A DNA stretch of 64,000 nucleotides from Salinibaculum litoreum (lineage in GTDB: Archaea; Halobacteriota; Halobacteria; Halobacteriales; Haloarculaceae), in the NCBI GenBank assembly GCA_009789175.1, contig CP046866.1:682001-746000 (forward strand). The letters are read 5' to 3'. Positions within the stretch are counted from its first letter, which is position 1. Each line of letters opens with the position of its first letter. Position numbers and translations under genes: made by a program. Under the pieces are notes generated by a model, which searched no databases, was not told the origin of the DNA, and was given only the letters and a program-made list of their open reading frames with translations. This document shows, piece after piece, positions 1 through 9,562 of the stretch.

Positions 1-666
1 CTCGGCTGGCGTTCGTCCGTTGAGCGCCTGATTTGGTCGTTCGTGGTTGTAGTGGTATCTGAACCGTCGTAACCATTGTTTCGCGCTTGACTGACTGCCC
101 CGCCAAAACGAGTGAAAGCGGTCGATTCGCATGGTGACGGTATGAAACCATTTTTCGATGTGGTTTCGCTCTCGGTAATCGAGCTGACCGCTCAACTCAC
201 GACGTGCAAGGGCAGTCAGATAGCCCGCAGCATCGACGAGAAACTCTGTGTCGGCGACATCGTGTTTCTCAGTGAGTCGGTGCAAAAACGCCGCCGCGGG
301 GTCGGTCCCGCGGCGACTGAATACGTCAATCTCGAGCAGCAGCCGTGATTCTATGTCGATAGCGGCGTAGAGCCACTTTTTCTCACCGTCAACCTCAATT
401 TGTTTCTCGTCAACCGCGACCTGCGACGGCGACGCCGTCGGCGGGTCGCTCTGTGCCTCAGAGAGCGTATGAACCCAATTCCAGACAGCACCGTGAGACC
501 GATCGACACCCAACAAGTCTAAGATTGCCACCGTCTCCCTGATCGACAGCCCCGCCGTGTGGAGACGCACCCCAAACCGCCGGACGGGTGTCGGGGTGCG
601 CTCGTTCTCCCAAACGTCTTGACTGTCCTCCTCTAACGTCTCTCTGAGCAGGTCTGCGAGTTCCAT
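1..666 (-). CDS. IS6-like DDE transposase, 3' end cut by window edge
   Basis: Reading leftward from the ATG at 664-666, the frame is open for 222 codons to the window edge. The N-terminal part (about residues 1-75) is a helix-turn-helix-like region. The DDE catalytic core follows, with candidate acidic residues D86 (in AVDEKQ), D145 (in FLVDAAG) and E171 (in NHIEKW). The protein ends near the edge with the FRYHYNHERPNQAL block seen at the C-terminus of IS6-family enzymes. It would cut and join DNA at the element's ends during transposition. Only a few residues are likely to be missing. The family is clear; the exact ISH name is not assigned. Confidence 0.88.
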   Translation of the reverse strand, partial: MELADLLRETLEEDSQDVWENERTPTPVRRFGVRLHTAGLSIRETVAILDLLGVDRSHGAVWNWVHTLSEAQSDPPTASPSQVAVDEKQIEVDGEKKWLYAAIDIESRLLLEIDVFSRRGTDPAAAFLHRLTEKHDVADTEFLVDAAGYLTALARRELSGQLDYRERNHIEKWFHTVTMRIDRFHSFWRGSQSSAKQWLRRFRYHYNHERPNQALNGRTPAE

Positions 667-720
667 GAACAGTTCTCGCTACGACCTGCTCACTTCTCAA
701 TCCCTCAACTAGACAGTGCC
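1..720 (-). mobile_element. IS6-like insertion sequence, one end
   Basis: The element runs off the left edge of the window. Its visible end is at 720, where the minus strand begins GGCACTGTCTAGTT, a sequence typical of the terminal repeats of haloarchaeal IS6-type elements. The other terminus and any target duplication lie outside the window. It abuts the phospholipase C-like gene and probably removed that gene's 5' end. Confidence 0.8.
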
Positions 721-1768
721 TAGTTCCCAAAAGAATCAGGCGCGTGAAGATGTCAAGGAGATGTGGGACCGGATAAATATAAAGGAAGTAACAAAGCGTC
801 GGGGAAAAGGCTCTAACAAGACAGAGACGACTGTATACAAATTACAGGGGAGTATCAAACACGCAAATAAGGTACTCCGAGAACTGCAGGAGAAAGACAA
901 AACCGCCCGGAAAGTTAGCACTGCAGATGCCACCGAAGCCAGCGATGTCCATTCCACCATCAACGCTGGAGCAAAAGAACTCTGGAAAGAAGAAGCCGGT
1001 GGTCAAGTTTCAATCCAGTGGAAGGCTGACGATTCCCACCAGATTATGAACTACTTTGCCGGTAAAAATCTGGACTTAGACGAAAACAAGTGTATGACAC
1101 TCCAGTACGCTGGCGACGATCCAGACAACTGGGAGTACAATGTCTCTGGGGTTCCTGAAGCGTGGGAGGAAGCGCTCCAAGAACCGGGCCGGCGGTACAC
1201 TCACGCTCATGACCCAATTACTCAAATCGGCGTTGCCCACCGTTGGGCTCAAGACTATATGGTTAACTCACAGAATGCCGATTCCCAGCTCAGTACGTAC
1301 AAAAATATGGGATATGCATTGCATTTCCTAGCTGACATGGGGAATCCGATGCACACAGGGAACTTCGATGAGCAGATAACTAACCAATGGGTTCACCACA
1401 CTTATGAGATATCGGCTAACGATCATCTCATGTTCGAGTCAGAGAATGAATCTGGGGTCAGGAATTTCCTCCTCAACAACGTCAATTTCGACATGCACCC
1501 CGAATATGGTCCGAACAGCTACGAGGAAGTCAAGGATCCAGGACAGTTCCAATTCTGGGATAAGTGGGCGCACCACGCAGTTCGACTCGCACGCAAGTCT
1601 CACGATTACTCCACTGAGCACGTTCAACGGACGTACAATATCGGCGCGTATAAGGATGTCTTAGAAATAAACACAACACTTGAGACCCAAGTGGAGTATC
1701 TCCACGCAGAGACAATGAAATACATGATGGGGTTCGTCGAGGAGTACAACAGCGACATCTCATACTGA
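716..1768 (+). CDS. zinc-dependent phospholipase C-like protein, 5' end replaced by IS
   Basis: Residues about 200-215 read ALHFLADMGNPMHTGN. This closely follows the zinc-dependent phospholipase C signature (H-[YF]-x-x-D-M-x-x-P-x-H-x-x-N), whose His and Asp bind zinc. Further His residues that could complete the trinuclear site occur upstream (AHRW) and downstream (HHTYE, KWAHH). Known members hydrolyse phospholipids or belong to the related S1/P1 nuclease fold. No signal peptide is visible. The GTG at 716 lies inside the IS terminal repeat, so the first codons come from the insertion and the native N-terminus, perhaps with a secretion signal, is probably lost. Family placement is moderately sure; activity is uncertain because of the truncation. 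Confidence 0.6.
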   Translation: MPSSQKNQAREDVKEMWDRINIKEVTKRRGKGSNKTETTVYKLQGSIKHANKVLRELQEKDKTARKVSTADATEASDVHSTINAGAKELWKEEAGGQVSIQWKADDSHQIMNYFAGKNLDLDENKCMTLQYAGDDPDNWEYNVSGVPEAWEEALQEPGRRYTHAHDPITQIGVAHRWAQDYMVNSQNADSQLSTYKNMGYALHFLADMGNPMHTGNFDEQITNQWVHHTYEISANDHLMFESENESGVRNFLLNNVNFDMHPEYGPNSYEEVKDPGQFQFWDKWAHHAVRLARKSHDYSTEHVQRTYNIGAYKDVLEINTTLETQVEYLHAETMKYMMGFVEEYNSDISY

Positions 1769-1853
1769 CGTATTTGGAATTTTTCTCAAGTGGATTTTTC
1801 ACCACCATAAAATACTTAAATAACTGACTCGAAGCAGACAATATTCGGATTCA

Positions 1854-2330
1854 ATGACGGACCGTTCAACTTGGCAACTTGCCGTCCTCGTCGTGGGCCT
1901 CACCATCTCACTATCGGTAAGTGGGTGCATTGGTGGCGAGGATTACACCGTTTCGGTCAGCGACCCGGAAACCGGCGAGGTCTTCGGAGAGGTGACCGAA
2001 GCGCAAATAGAGACCGTGTGGTCCACCTACGCGTCGGTCGAAATCCGGTATTCGGTCAACGACTCCTGGTTCGACGCCAGCGGTAATTGGACGGGTCCCG
2101 GTAGGAATGGCACCGACCCTGAGAACGGGACGTCCGTCCGGGTTGAGCGAGTTCACTTCGATAACGGCACTGCCAATGTGAGAGGCGTTGAGTCGCTCCC
2201 TGCGAGAGATTCACAGTGGCATGGCGAGTTCGGCGTTCCCGTCTCGGACTCCGTCAGGAAATTTCAGGTCAGAGCTGTCGCAGGTGAGACGGTGATAGAT
2301 GCTGTCAACGTGACGGTACGCGAGCAGTGA
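1854..2330 (+). CDS. small haloarchaeal lipoprotein
   Basis: A 158-residue protein. Residues 8-25 form a hydrophobic export segment followed by a lipobox (LSVSGC), so Cys25 is the likely lipid anchor. There is no twin-arginine motif in the short n-region. The mature part is acidic and predicted to be beta-rich (many alternating Val/Thr), with an N-glycosylation-type WTGPGRNGT stretch. It should sit on the outer face of the membrane. I do not recognise the family. An AT-rich stretch with TATA-like ATACTTAAATAA lies about 35-45 bases before the start. Confidence 0.6.
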   Translation: MTDRSTWQLAVLVVGLTISLSVSGCIGGEDYTVSVSDPETGEVFGEVTEAQIETVWSTYASVEIRYSVNDSWFDASGNWTGPGRNGTDPENGTSVRVERVHFDNGTANVRGVESLPARDSQWHGEFGVPVSDSVRKFQVRAVAGETVIDAVNVTVREQ

Positions 2331-2421
2331 CTGCCTCGGGCCAGACGCGTCACTCGTACGACTGCCGACCCCATTACCCCCGGACCGACGCGGTCCACCT
2401 CCCGATTCAAATCATCCAACT

Positions 2422-2901
2422 ATGACAGCAAACACGACCCAGAACACGTGGTTACCAGACCGGACTCTCGACGTGCTCATCGTCGGGCTGGTCGTCCTCG
2501 GTATCGTCCTCCTCCTGCTCAACGGCCCGTTCGGGCCGATTCGGAGCCTGACGCTCGTAACGACAGTTACGACTGGGATTCCCGTCGTCGTGGCGGTACT
2601 CGGGTACGTCCGCGTCGCTGAGGCCGTCCAGACGTGGGAACCGGTCGCGCTGGCGCTGTGGGGGTACGTCGCCCTCCAAGTCGCTGGTATTCTCGGCTTC
2701 TTCCTGTTCGCCGACTTCTCAGCGTCCTATCCCGGCGCGATGGCAGAGATGATTCGCCACCTGACACAGTTTCTGCTGTGGACTGGTCTCGTCACGGGCC
2801 TCTACGCCGCCGTAGCCACACGTCGCCACAGACCGATTCAAGCGGTAGTCTTGACGGCACTGGTTCCGTTTGTGGCACTGCCAGTCTACGCCGTCGCCTG
2901 A
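2422..2901 (+). CDS. polytopic membrane protein of unknown function
   Basis: A 159-residue protein with about five hydrophobic segments (roughly residues 16-34, 43-62, 73-95, 110-130 and 137-157) separated by short charged loops. No transporter or enzyme signature is visible. It follows the lipoprotein gene in the same direction after 91 bases, so the two may be co-transcribed as an envelope pair. The function is unknown. Confidence 0.55.
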   Translation: MTANTTQNTWLPDRTLDVLIVGLVVLGIVLLLLNGPFGPIRSLTLVTTVTTGIPVVVAVLGYVRVAEAVQTWEPVALALWGYVALQVAGILGFFLFADFSASYPGAMAEMIRHLTQFLLWTGLVTGLYAAVATRRHRPIQAVVLTALVPFVALPVYAVA

Positions 2902-3673
2902 TGGCGTAGCCGGCAAACCGAGTAGCGGGGATGCGCCTCGGTAATAGAAGCAACCGTTGCCGACACATTATGAGCATGGGTAACTATAAGCGTGTTCGAA
3001 TGGTTTTGAGTCTGGGTGGCAGACTAATCCTACGCTGGGTCAATAGGATCGACCATTCCAAAGTGTACAAAACTACTTATTATATTATTGAACACTTCTA
3101 AATCATTGCTATCACATCAAGAAAATCCGTTTGTCGCCGAAAGAATATGGGGAGCAACTGTTGACAATTTCCTGTGTACAGTCTATCCATCAACTACACA
3201 AGGTTGACACCATTGATGAGTGGCAGTTCGTCTCCGTTGACCATATCAACATGCCGTTATTAGCGTATCAGCATTCTATGTCCTCCCCTATCAAGAACTA
3301 TTAATAGGGTAAAGTAGTGTATAAGAACAGATAAAATAAATTGTGATCGGCATATATACGCCGTTAATAGCCCATATTTGGCGCTTCAATTACTGACAGA
3401 AGATATACTATTCTCGCAATATTTTTAAATCCATATCTACATAGACGCAGTAGCTCGAGAGACAAATGCGCGATAAAATGGGACAGGCATAGGACACCTG
3501 TTCCTTGGACTTGCAGCATCATAGGTGTTTGCCCTACCGATGAGCGACATCTCTGTGCTAGAGCCCCGGTGACTGCGAGATCACTGGCGTTGCGGTCTCG
3601 TCACAAATAGCCGCTGGTGTATCAGATGCACCTCTGCATCTGTCATCCCAGCATGACGACCTGTCGCAGGGAA
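2902..3673. other. intergenic stretch, AT-rich, no convincing gene
   Basis: Roughly 770 bases between the membrane protein and the large transposase. The part from about 2990 to 3460 is AT-rich compared with its neighbours and holds only short open frames with no ribosome site or recognisable product. It may contain decayed insertion-sequence remains. I saw no tRNA, CRISPR or clear terminal inverted repeats. Confidence 0.4.
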
Positions 3674-5446
3674 ATGTCACACACGCTCTCCCAATACGTA
3701 ACGAAGCAGGCTGACGAGCTAATTGGGGAGGGAACGGACTGGAAAGCGCTGGCATCAGGACTGGCTGTCAGTGAATGGCAGACCTATGACAGCCATCCCC
3801 AGTGGGCCGAGTCAGCACCCTTCGAACCAATGCTGTTGGCGTATCTGCGAACAAAAGTTGAGGGCGAGAGCCCCGGCACATTCCTGACGAAACTCAGTGA
3901 GGACGCCGAGTTGGCACGCGCTTTCGGGTTCGATCCTGACGATTTACCGTCGGAATCGACGTTCCGACCGTGCCGTCTTGAAGATCGCTTCGAGAATCTT
4001 GAACACCGATTATCAAAAGCCAGTGAAGCCATCCGTGGCCTCGCGACTGAGCGTGGCGCACCGCTTGGGTTCGGTATTGGTGATGAGTACGACCAGGCTA
4101 GCAAGACGACGGGTAGCCCATCCGAACGTACAATCCAGAAATTGCTCCGCAAGCGCGGACGCGAAGTTCTTGAAGAGATGCGAACGGTCGCATTCCCGTC
4201 GATTTCGCTTCCCCGCCCCGACAATCCGATCTACGACAACGAGGAACTGCTGACCTTGGAATCAGTTGCAGCGATTTCTCAGACAGCGGCTAACGACGCT
4301 GGTCAAAGAATAGGTGACAAGAAGAATCCCGACCCAGATGTCGAAGGTGACTGCGAGAAGAGGGCCGATCCGTTTTATGAAGATGGACCCAGCGGAGAGA
4401 CCCTCCTCGAGGCGATAAAAGAACTATCCGTCGACGAGATTGCGGAACTGATGAATTTCGCGCTGCGGAAAACCTACCAGCGAGCTAAACCCCGCCTGCG
4501 GGAGCTGGAACAAGATGACGGCTCCCGCTTTGGGACACGAGCGAAGGTTGCGCTGGATATCACGTATGTTGCCTACTACGGTGACCGTGACGAGATGGTA
4601 TGGGTGCAGGGCACTCCTGAGGATAAGAGCTACAGGTGGTGTCACAAGTTCGCAACAGCAGTCATTGTCGGCGAGAACACTAATTATACGGTTGCAGTCT
4701 GCCCACTGGGTAGTACGGAATACGCGGACACGGAGTCACACCCTGGACAGGACAACACGTATTATGTGGGTGACGTTGCACGACGGCTCCTATCGATTGC
4801 CGATGACTACGTGAATATCCGGATGGTGTATGCCGACCGCGAGTTCCACGCCGCAGATGTCGTCGCAGCACTCGAGTACCGAGGGTTGGACTACATCATC
4901 CCTGCAGTCAGAAACCCTCGGATCAAGCGGCTCACCTCCAATTTTGAGGAACTCAAACGTGGCTACGACGATGAGGGCGATACCGAGTTGTACGTCCAAG
5001 GTGGTCTGGCGATGCACGGGCCGGTGAAAGACCAAGTGACGAACTCGAAGGTATGTACAAATGTAGTTGTGCTACCGCCGGACGAAGACGACGAGACACA
5101 CGATGATGGCTCCCCACAGCCGTTTCTCACGAATCTGGATTTAGACGATGAGACACCATTGGACCGCAAGTGGGCAACCAAACAAATTGAGCAATACAGC
5201 GACAGGGGCGCAATCGAAAACTCCTATTCGTCGATCAAAGAGGCAGCTGCGTGGACAACCTCGAAGGAGTTTGAAGTGCGATGGTTTCACTTTGCATTCG
5301 GCTGCCTCATCTACAATATGTGGCTCTTGGTTGACTTTCTGACTCAAGAACGGATCGGAACCGTCGAAACGCGGAACAAACCGCGAATCAGTCTCCATCG
5401 GTTTCTGGACTGGCTTGACGATGAGGTGGTCAGGCTCCTGGATTAA
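3674..5446 (+). CDS. large IS4-like DDE transposase (haloarchaeal, about 590 aa)
   Basis: The ATG at 3674 is preferred over an upstream in-frame start at 3617 because the first 19 codons look non-native (Cys-rich and basic). The RNase H-like catalytic core shows D in ALDITYVAYYG, D in VYADREF and E in GAIENSYSSIKEA, in the order and context of IS4-type transposases. The first 280 residues are an acidic, helical region with no motif I know, which makes the protein longer than typical ISH transposases. I could not find matching terminal inverted repeats at about 3480-3620 and 5450-5650, so it may be an immobile or domesticated copy. The stop is followed by 230 bases without a gene. Confidence 0.75.
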   Translation: MSHTLSQYVTKQADELIGEGTDWKALASGLAVSEWQTYDSHPQWAESAPFEPMLLAYLRTKVEGESPGTFLTKLSEDAELARAFGFDPDDLPSESTFRPCRLEDRFENLEHRLSKASEAIRGLATERGAPLGFGIGDEYDQASKTTGSPSERTIQKLLRKRGREVLEEMRTVAFPSISLPRPDNPIYDNEELLTLESVAAISQTAANDAGQRIGDKKNPDPDVEGDCEKRADPFYEDGPSGETLLEAIKELSVDEIAELMNFALRKTYQRAKPRLRELEQDDGSRFGTRAKVALDITYVAYYGDRDEMVWVQGTPEDKSYRWCHKFATAVIVGENTNYTVAVCPLGSTEYADTESHPGQDNTYYVGDVARRLLSIADDYVNIRMVYADREFHAADVVAALEYRGLDYIIPAVRNPRIKRLTSNFEELKRGYDDEGDTELYVQGGLAMHGPVKDQVTNSKVCTNVVVLPPDEDDETHDDGSPQPFLTNLDLDDETPLDRKWATKQIEQYSDRGAIENSYSSIKEAAAWTTSKEFEVRWFHFAFGCLIYNMWLLVDFLTQERIGTVETRNKPRISLHRFLDWLDDEVVRLLD

Positions 5447-5678
5447 TCGGTCCGGGATTGCAATTTGTGAGAGCCATCTGTTCTCAGTAGCACTATTCTC
5501 CCCAATCTTATTGCCATTCCACTCCGATTATGTACATCTTTTAGTCGAATAAGCCGATCTTCGCATCGTTTTTTGAGTAACTGAGCCGAAAACTGGCTAA
5601 ACCCGTGAACACTAACGGAGTATTCGTAACTACACTGCCGAAAATCGATATAGCGAGATGCGGTTTACGACAGGCAGG

Positions 5679-6287
5679 TCACTCGTAGTCGAGGTCGAAT
5701 CCGTACGCTGCGAGCATCCCGAACATCTCGTCAGGGTGTAGGGCAGCAATCCGAACCACAGCGTCGGTCAAAAAGACCTTCTTGATTTCATCGTCGAAGT
5801 TGTCATCGACGACCCGCTCGAGTTCAGTGAATGCCTGTTTCGTCGCTGGCTGGACTCGCATAGGAATCTGCTCCGTCCCATTTGTCGCGCGTGGCTTGCT
5901 GGCCAAGAGGCGGCGAATAGGTGGCCGTCGGAGGTCACCACCGTCGCCGTCGCCGTAGGCCGGAGCAGGAGCGGCCGCTTCGTAATCTTCGGCGTGGGCA
6001 GCGAGTTCCTCGTCCCCGAGGAAATCTGCCCAGTCGATACCACCCGATGGTGCAGAGTACGACCCAGGCGAGCCGGTCTCCGACGGCGTCTCTGCGGTCG
6101 GAGCGTCAGGCTCAGTCGTCGCTTCAGCGCTCGTCTCCCCAGTCGCCGGCTGTGGTTCATTGTCGGTGGGGGGTGTCCCAGCATCGTCAGACTCGTCTGC
6201 ATCGCCGTGGTTCGTGCGGGTGAGGCCCTCATCTCCCCAGCCTTCGTCGGTCGCTCCTTTCCCCGGTCCATCGTCGTCGCTACTCAT
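5679..6287 (-). CDS. partner of ParA, putative plasmid partition/centromere-binding protein
   Basis: This is the second gene of the partition operon, overlapping the end of parA by 8 bases if it starts at the MSSDDD methionine. Residues 1-130 are low-complexity and acidic (Asp, Glu, Thr, Pro, Ala). The last 70 residues form a compact helical domain beginning IPMRVQPATKQAF. The layout, a disordered arm plus a small DNA-binding or dimerisation domain next to parA, is that of a centromere-binding adaptor. That role is inferred from position; no ParB nuclease motif is present. It would link the plasmid centromere to the ParA ATPase. Confidence 0.6.
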   Translation of the reverse strand: MSSDDDGPGKGATDEGWGDEGLTRTNHGDADESDDAGTPPTDNEPQPATGETSAEATTEPDAPTAETPSETGSPGSYSAPSGGIDWADFLGDEELAAHAEDYEAAAPAPAYGDGDGGDLRRPPIRRLLASKPRATNGTEQIPMRVQPATKQAFTELERVVDDNFDDEIKKVFLTDAVVRIAALHPDEMFGMLAAYGFDLDYE

Positions 6288-7239
6288 CGTCATCACCTAC
6301 CGTACCGACGACCTCTTCCTCGGTCAACTCAATGGCATCGACGGTGCCCTGTTCGACGAGGACGGCCAGTTCCTGGAAGTAATCGGGAACCCTCTGTTCA
6401 GCAGCCCGCAGGTCTCGGGTCTCCGAGTCATCGATGAACTCTCGCAGCGTCTGGCGCTCCCGCCAGGTGTCCGAGAACAGGTTGAGGTCCGGGACATAGA
6501 ACGGAACTACGTCGAAGTTATCGTCGTGATAGAGGTCGCGCAAACTGGCTCGTTCAGTCGCTCCCAGCTGGCCGTTCTTCGCCCCAGCGTTCGGGACGAC
6601 GCCTATCACGGACAGTGAGATGTCATCGTTGCCCGTCTGCCGACGCAACGCTCGCTGCTTATCCGAAACATACGAATAGAGGCCGCTGACCGACGCCAGG
6701 CCCTTCTCCGACATCTCGACCGGCATCAGGACGTTCCGCGTCGCCGCTATCGCATTCTCGACGATACGCCCGCGTGTCGCCGGTGCGTCGATGAGGATGG
6801 TATCGTACGCCGCTGGCAACCCGGCCTCGGCAAGTGCCTGTCGGAGGACCAGCATCGGATTCTCTGCTGGCCCGAGATTCATCGCCACCTGTGCCCCGAA
6901 GTCCTCGAGTTCGCTGTGAGCCGGGACGATGTCGAAGTTGAGGTCATATGAGTCCCCAACGATGATGTTCTCGTCGATACTGCGGGTATCGTTGAACAGC
7001 GCGGGCGTCAGCTTGAACCGCTCGCGGTTGAGCGTGCTCTCAAAGCCTGCGTGATGGGTCAGGCAGCCGCCCTGTGGGTCCAGGTCGATGACGAGTACGT
7101 CACGACCGTGTTGCCCGAGTTCGTCGGCGGTGTGCAACGTGGTTGTGGTCTTTCCAACGCCGCCGGCGTCACTCCAGACGGTCACGCTCCGTGCGTAATC
7201 CGTTGGTGGTTCCGCAGCAAGTTTTGGTGTCGCTGCCAT
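6280..7239 (-). CDS. parA: ParA-family partition ATPase
   Basis: A 319-residue P-loop ATPase of the ParA/MinD group. It shows the Walker A region SDAGGVGKTTTT near residue 25, Walker A' with VLIDLDPQGG, and the later ILIDAPATRG block. In classical ParA proteins the deviant Walker A begins with a signature lysine (KGGVGKT); here that position is alanine. The start at 7239 (MAATPK) is supported by a TTTTAA element at 7265-7270, giving the 27-30 base TATA-to-ATG spacing of a leaderless haloarchaeal transcript. It should act with the downstream gene to segregate the plasmid. Confidence 0.88.
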   Translation of the reverse strand: MAATPKLAAEPPTDYARSVTVWSDAGGVGKTTTTLHTADELGQHGRDVLVIDLDPQGGCLTHHAGFESTLNRERFKLTPALFNDTRSIDENIIVGDSYDLNFDIVPAHSELEDFGAQVAMNLGPAENPMLVLRQALAEAGLPAAYDTILIDAPATRGRIVENAIAATRNVLMPVEMSEKGLASVSGLYSYVSDKQRALRRQTGNDDISLSVIGVVPNAGAKNGQLGATERASLRDLYHDDNFDVVPFYVPDLNLFSDTWRERQTLREFIDDSETRDLRAAEQRVPDYFQELAVLVEQGTVDAIELTEEEVVGTVGDDDE

Positions 7240-7263
7240 ACAATAGTATGTCGAGCGCGACAA

Positions 7264-7660
7264 CTTAAAACTGCGTCAGACACCCAGGTATCGATGTGTC
7301 GCTGTCTGTGATACACGGACGGTGCCTGTCTTTCTGCACTGTTGCTTTCAATAGACGTTTTTGCACATTTATCTTCACTCGTTTGTTTCAACGCTGCATC
7401 GCATATTCGTTCGCACATTGGTATGAACGGTTGTTACACACAGTGTACGAACAATTGTACAACGCATAGAAGGAAGATAGAGAGTCCCTATGTTGTGGAT
7501 TGGATTTGAGAAACTCGCCGGGTTTTCGTATGTCGGGGCTCTGGGAGATACACAGCGCCCAGCCGATGGACTCCGACAGCTGGGGTGGGTGCAGTACCCG
7601 AAAAGGCACTGGCCCGTTAATAGCTACTATGCCCTGTTGATGGCAACTTTCATACGCGCG
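7264..7660. promoter_or_regulatory. par promoter region with short palindromes
   Basis: The space between parA and the rightward gene carries the parA TATA-like TTTTAA (7265-7270). It also has several short inverted motifs, for example ACAATTGT at 7451-7458 inside the symmetric GTAC-N8-GTAC at 7445-7460, and repeated GTTCG-type half sites. A partition centromere or operator could lie here, but the repeats are too short to be sure. Confidence 0.3.
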
Positions 7661-7707
7661 GAGTGATGGGTCTGTACCAACGGGGTGACGGAAGCGGCAC
7701 CACCTAC

Positions 7708-9426
7708 ATGGAGTTAACTGATACCTACACGAAGCAAACACTGCTGTCGCTAGTACTGTTCTCGTGTCTGCTCATCGTCGGCGTCCCACTACTCGCCACA
7801 CAGCCTATCGATGGCCCTGCCGCCTCACACGCTGTCGTCACCGCCCAGTCAGACGGCGTCGACGATGCCTACAACGAACTCCTTATCAGTGGTTATCACA
7901 ACGACGATTTCCGGCCAGTCATAAATACATACGCCAGTGGGATTCAAACCTATGGCAGCGGCAGGGATACGATTAGGATGGTCGGGCGGACCCACGACGC
8001 CGATAACGATTGGTATGAGGGGAACATCCCGCGGCTGCAACCGGAGCATACCGACTGGTCTGAGCGATACATCGCCACTCGTGATGGAAATACAGTGTAC
8101 GTGATAGACCGCTACGACAAGGAGGTCGTCGGGACGGTCAGTGGTCACGTGTTCGTGTTTGCAATGGGCCATCTCGTCACCGCTGTCGACAACGGTGATG
8201 GGATTGCCGTGGAGTGGTACACGGTGACGAATCTGGACAACCCGATACGGCAAGAAAATTACGATAATACCGGACTGGACCCGCGAGACGACGATAACGC
8301 CGTCTCGAAAGGGGTGATTCTCAACGGTGGAAACGTCGTTTTCATGGATGGAGACTACATTCTGGGCATCGGCCCCCACGGTAACATCAAGTTCGACAAA
8401 CCCGTCAACGCCGACCTCATCGAACGTAGCCGAGCGGGAGATACCTTCTGGATAGCTGATAGAGGAAATATCGGGATAGCCGAATACACGACTGACGGGG
8501 GCAAAAAAACGGGCCGGGGGACGATTGATACTGTCCGTGGATTCGAGCCCCATCCTGACGGTGGGATGGTCTATACGACTGAGCAAAATGGCGACATCCA
8601 CGTCGTCTACGAACCCACTCAAGGCACCCAAAAGTGGAAGACAGAAACACACTCAGACATCCCGACAGGGGGGAGCGGTATCCCAAGTACCAAAGAGTAT
8701 GCAGTCCCCATCACCGTCACGCCGAGCGGTGATGTTGCGATAACGGAAGTCAGCAATTACGAGTTCGACCACAGTGACGGCTATTCAACGATGGCCTCTC
8801 GACCCGCCCTCTATGATGGTGATACCGGACAGTATATCGGGTCAACCGGACCATACACAGCAGGGTCACCAGAAGATATTCTGAGCGCCCGCCGTGACCT
8901 CCGCGAGTCCAAAGCCATACAGAAATTCCTCGCGCCACTCCATCGGCTGGAAACCCTGGCGCGATACTCGGCCATCACGGCAGGTGCCATCGGGCTAGTA
9001 GTCGGCGCGATTGGGTTCGTCATCCAACGCCGGACTCCACATCGTGTACAACGAGCCAAGGAGTACATGCGAAACGGTGGTGCAGCGCTGGTGGCCATCT
9101 ACTCACTTGATGCCATTTACGGCGCGATTTCGTGGGTGATGACCGGATCGTCACAAGCGGTCCCGTACGTGCACGGTGTCCCCCGGTGGACAAACAACAT
9201 CGGCTTCCAGTTCGTCGACCTCTTTGGATTCGTCTCGCTCGGTGCAGGCGTGATGGGGTACATTATGGCACTCGGTGCCTGCCTCCTGTTCTCGCTAGGG
9301 ACACGTGGGTCCAAGCGGTGGTTTGCAGGTAAGAAAGCGACGATGTATGCCCTAGGGATGTTCGGTATCTCCGTGGGTGGCCGCATCTTCTCTGGCGTCC
9401 TGTTCGTCCTCGGCAGCGGCGTCTGA
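7708..9426 (+). CDS. exported propeller-like protein with C-terminal membrane domain
   Basis: The ATG at 7708 places a hydrophobic segment (VLFSCLLIVGVPLLA) near the N-terminus as a signal or anchor; an in-frame start at 7663 would prepend a polar stretch and looks less likely. Residues about 45-400 are polar, Asp-rich and built of repeated short strands with Gly-Asn/Asp turns, as in PQQ-like or Kelch-like beta propellers. The last 160 residues hold about four membrane segments. The topology suggests an extracellular sensing or scaffold domain tethered to the membrane. I do not recognise a named family. It opens the long rightward backbone of the plasmid. Confidence 0.55.
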   Translation: MELTDTYTKQTLLSLVLFSCLLIVGVPLLATQPIDGPAASHAVVTAQSDGVDDAYNELLISGYHNDDFRPVINTYASGIQTYGSGRDTIRMVGRTHDADNDWYEGNIPRLQPEHTDWSERYIATRDGNTVYVIDRYDKEVVGTVSGHVFVFAMGHLVTAVDNGDGIAVEWYTVTNLDNPIRQENYDNTGLDPRDDDNAVSKGVILNGGNVVFMDGDYILGIGPHGNIKFDKPVNADLIERSRAGDTFWIADRGNIGIAEYTTDGGKKTGRGTIDTVRGFEPHPDGGMVYTTEQNGDIHVVYEPTQGTQKWKTETHSDIPTGGSGIPSTKEYAVPITVTPSGDVAITEVSNYEFDHSDGYSTMASRPALYDGDTGQYIGSTGPYTAGSPEDILSARRDLRESKAIQKFLAPLHRLETLARYSAITAGAIGLVVGAIGFVIQRRTPHRVQRAKEYMRNGGAALVAIYSLDAIYGAISWVMTGSSQAVPYVHGVPRWTNNIGFQFVDLFGFVSLGAGVMGYIMALGACLLFSLGTRGSKRWFAGKKATMYALGMFGISVGGRIFSGVLFVLGSGV

Positions 9427-9562
9427 TCCGGCACACTACCGTAGACAGTGCGTCTCCGCTCGGGCAGGACGCCCACATCGCTCGGTGGGATTATCACCGC
9501 ACCAAGAGGTCAGAGCGTGCCTGATAGTCTCATTCCTGATTGACCACCATCGCTCTGAAAAT

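Noticed and set aside
3121-3302. A short gene in the AT-rich gap (two overlapping open frames)
   Set aside because: Neither frame has a start with a promoter or a recognisable product; both are short enough to occur by chance.
3480-5678. A complete insertion sequence around the large transposase
   Set aside because: No matching terminal inverted repeats or target duplication were found, so only the gene is reported.
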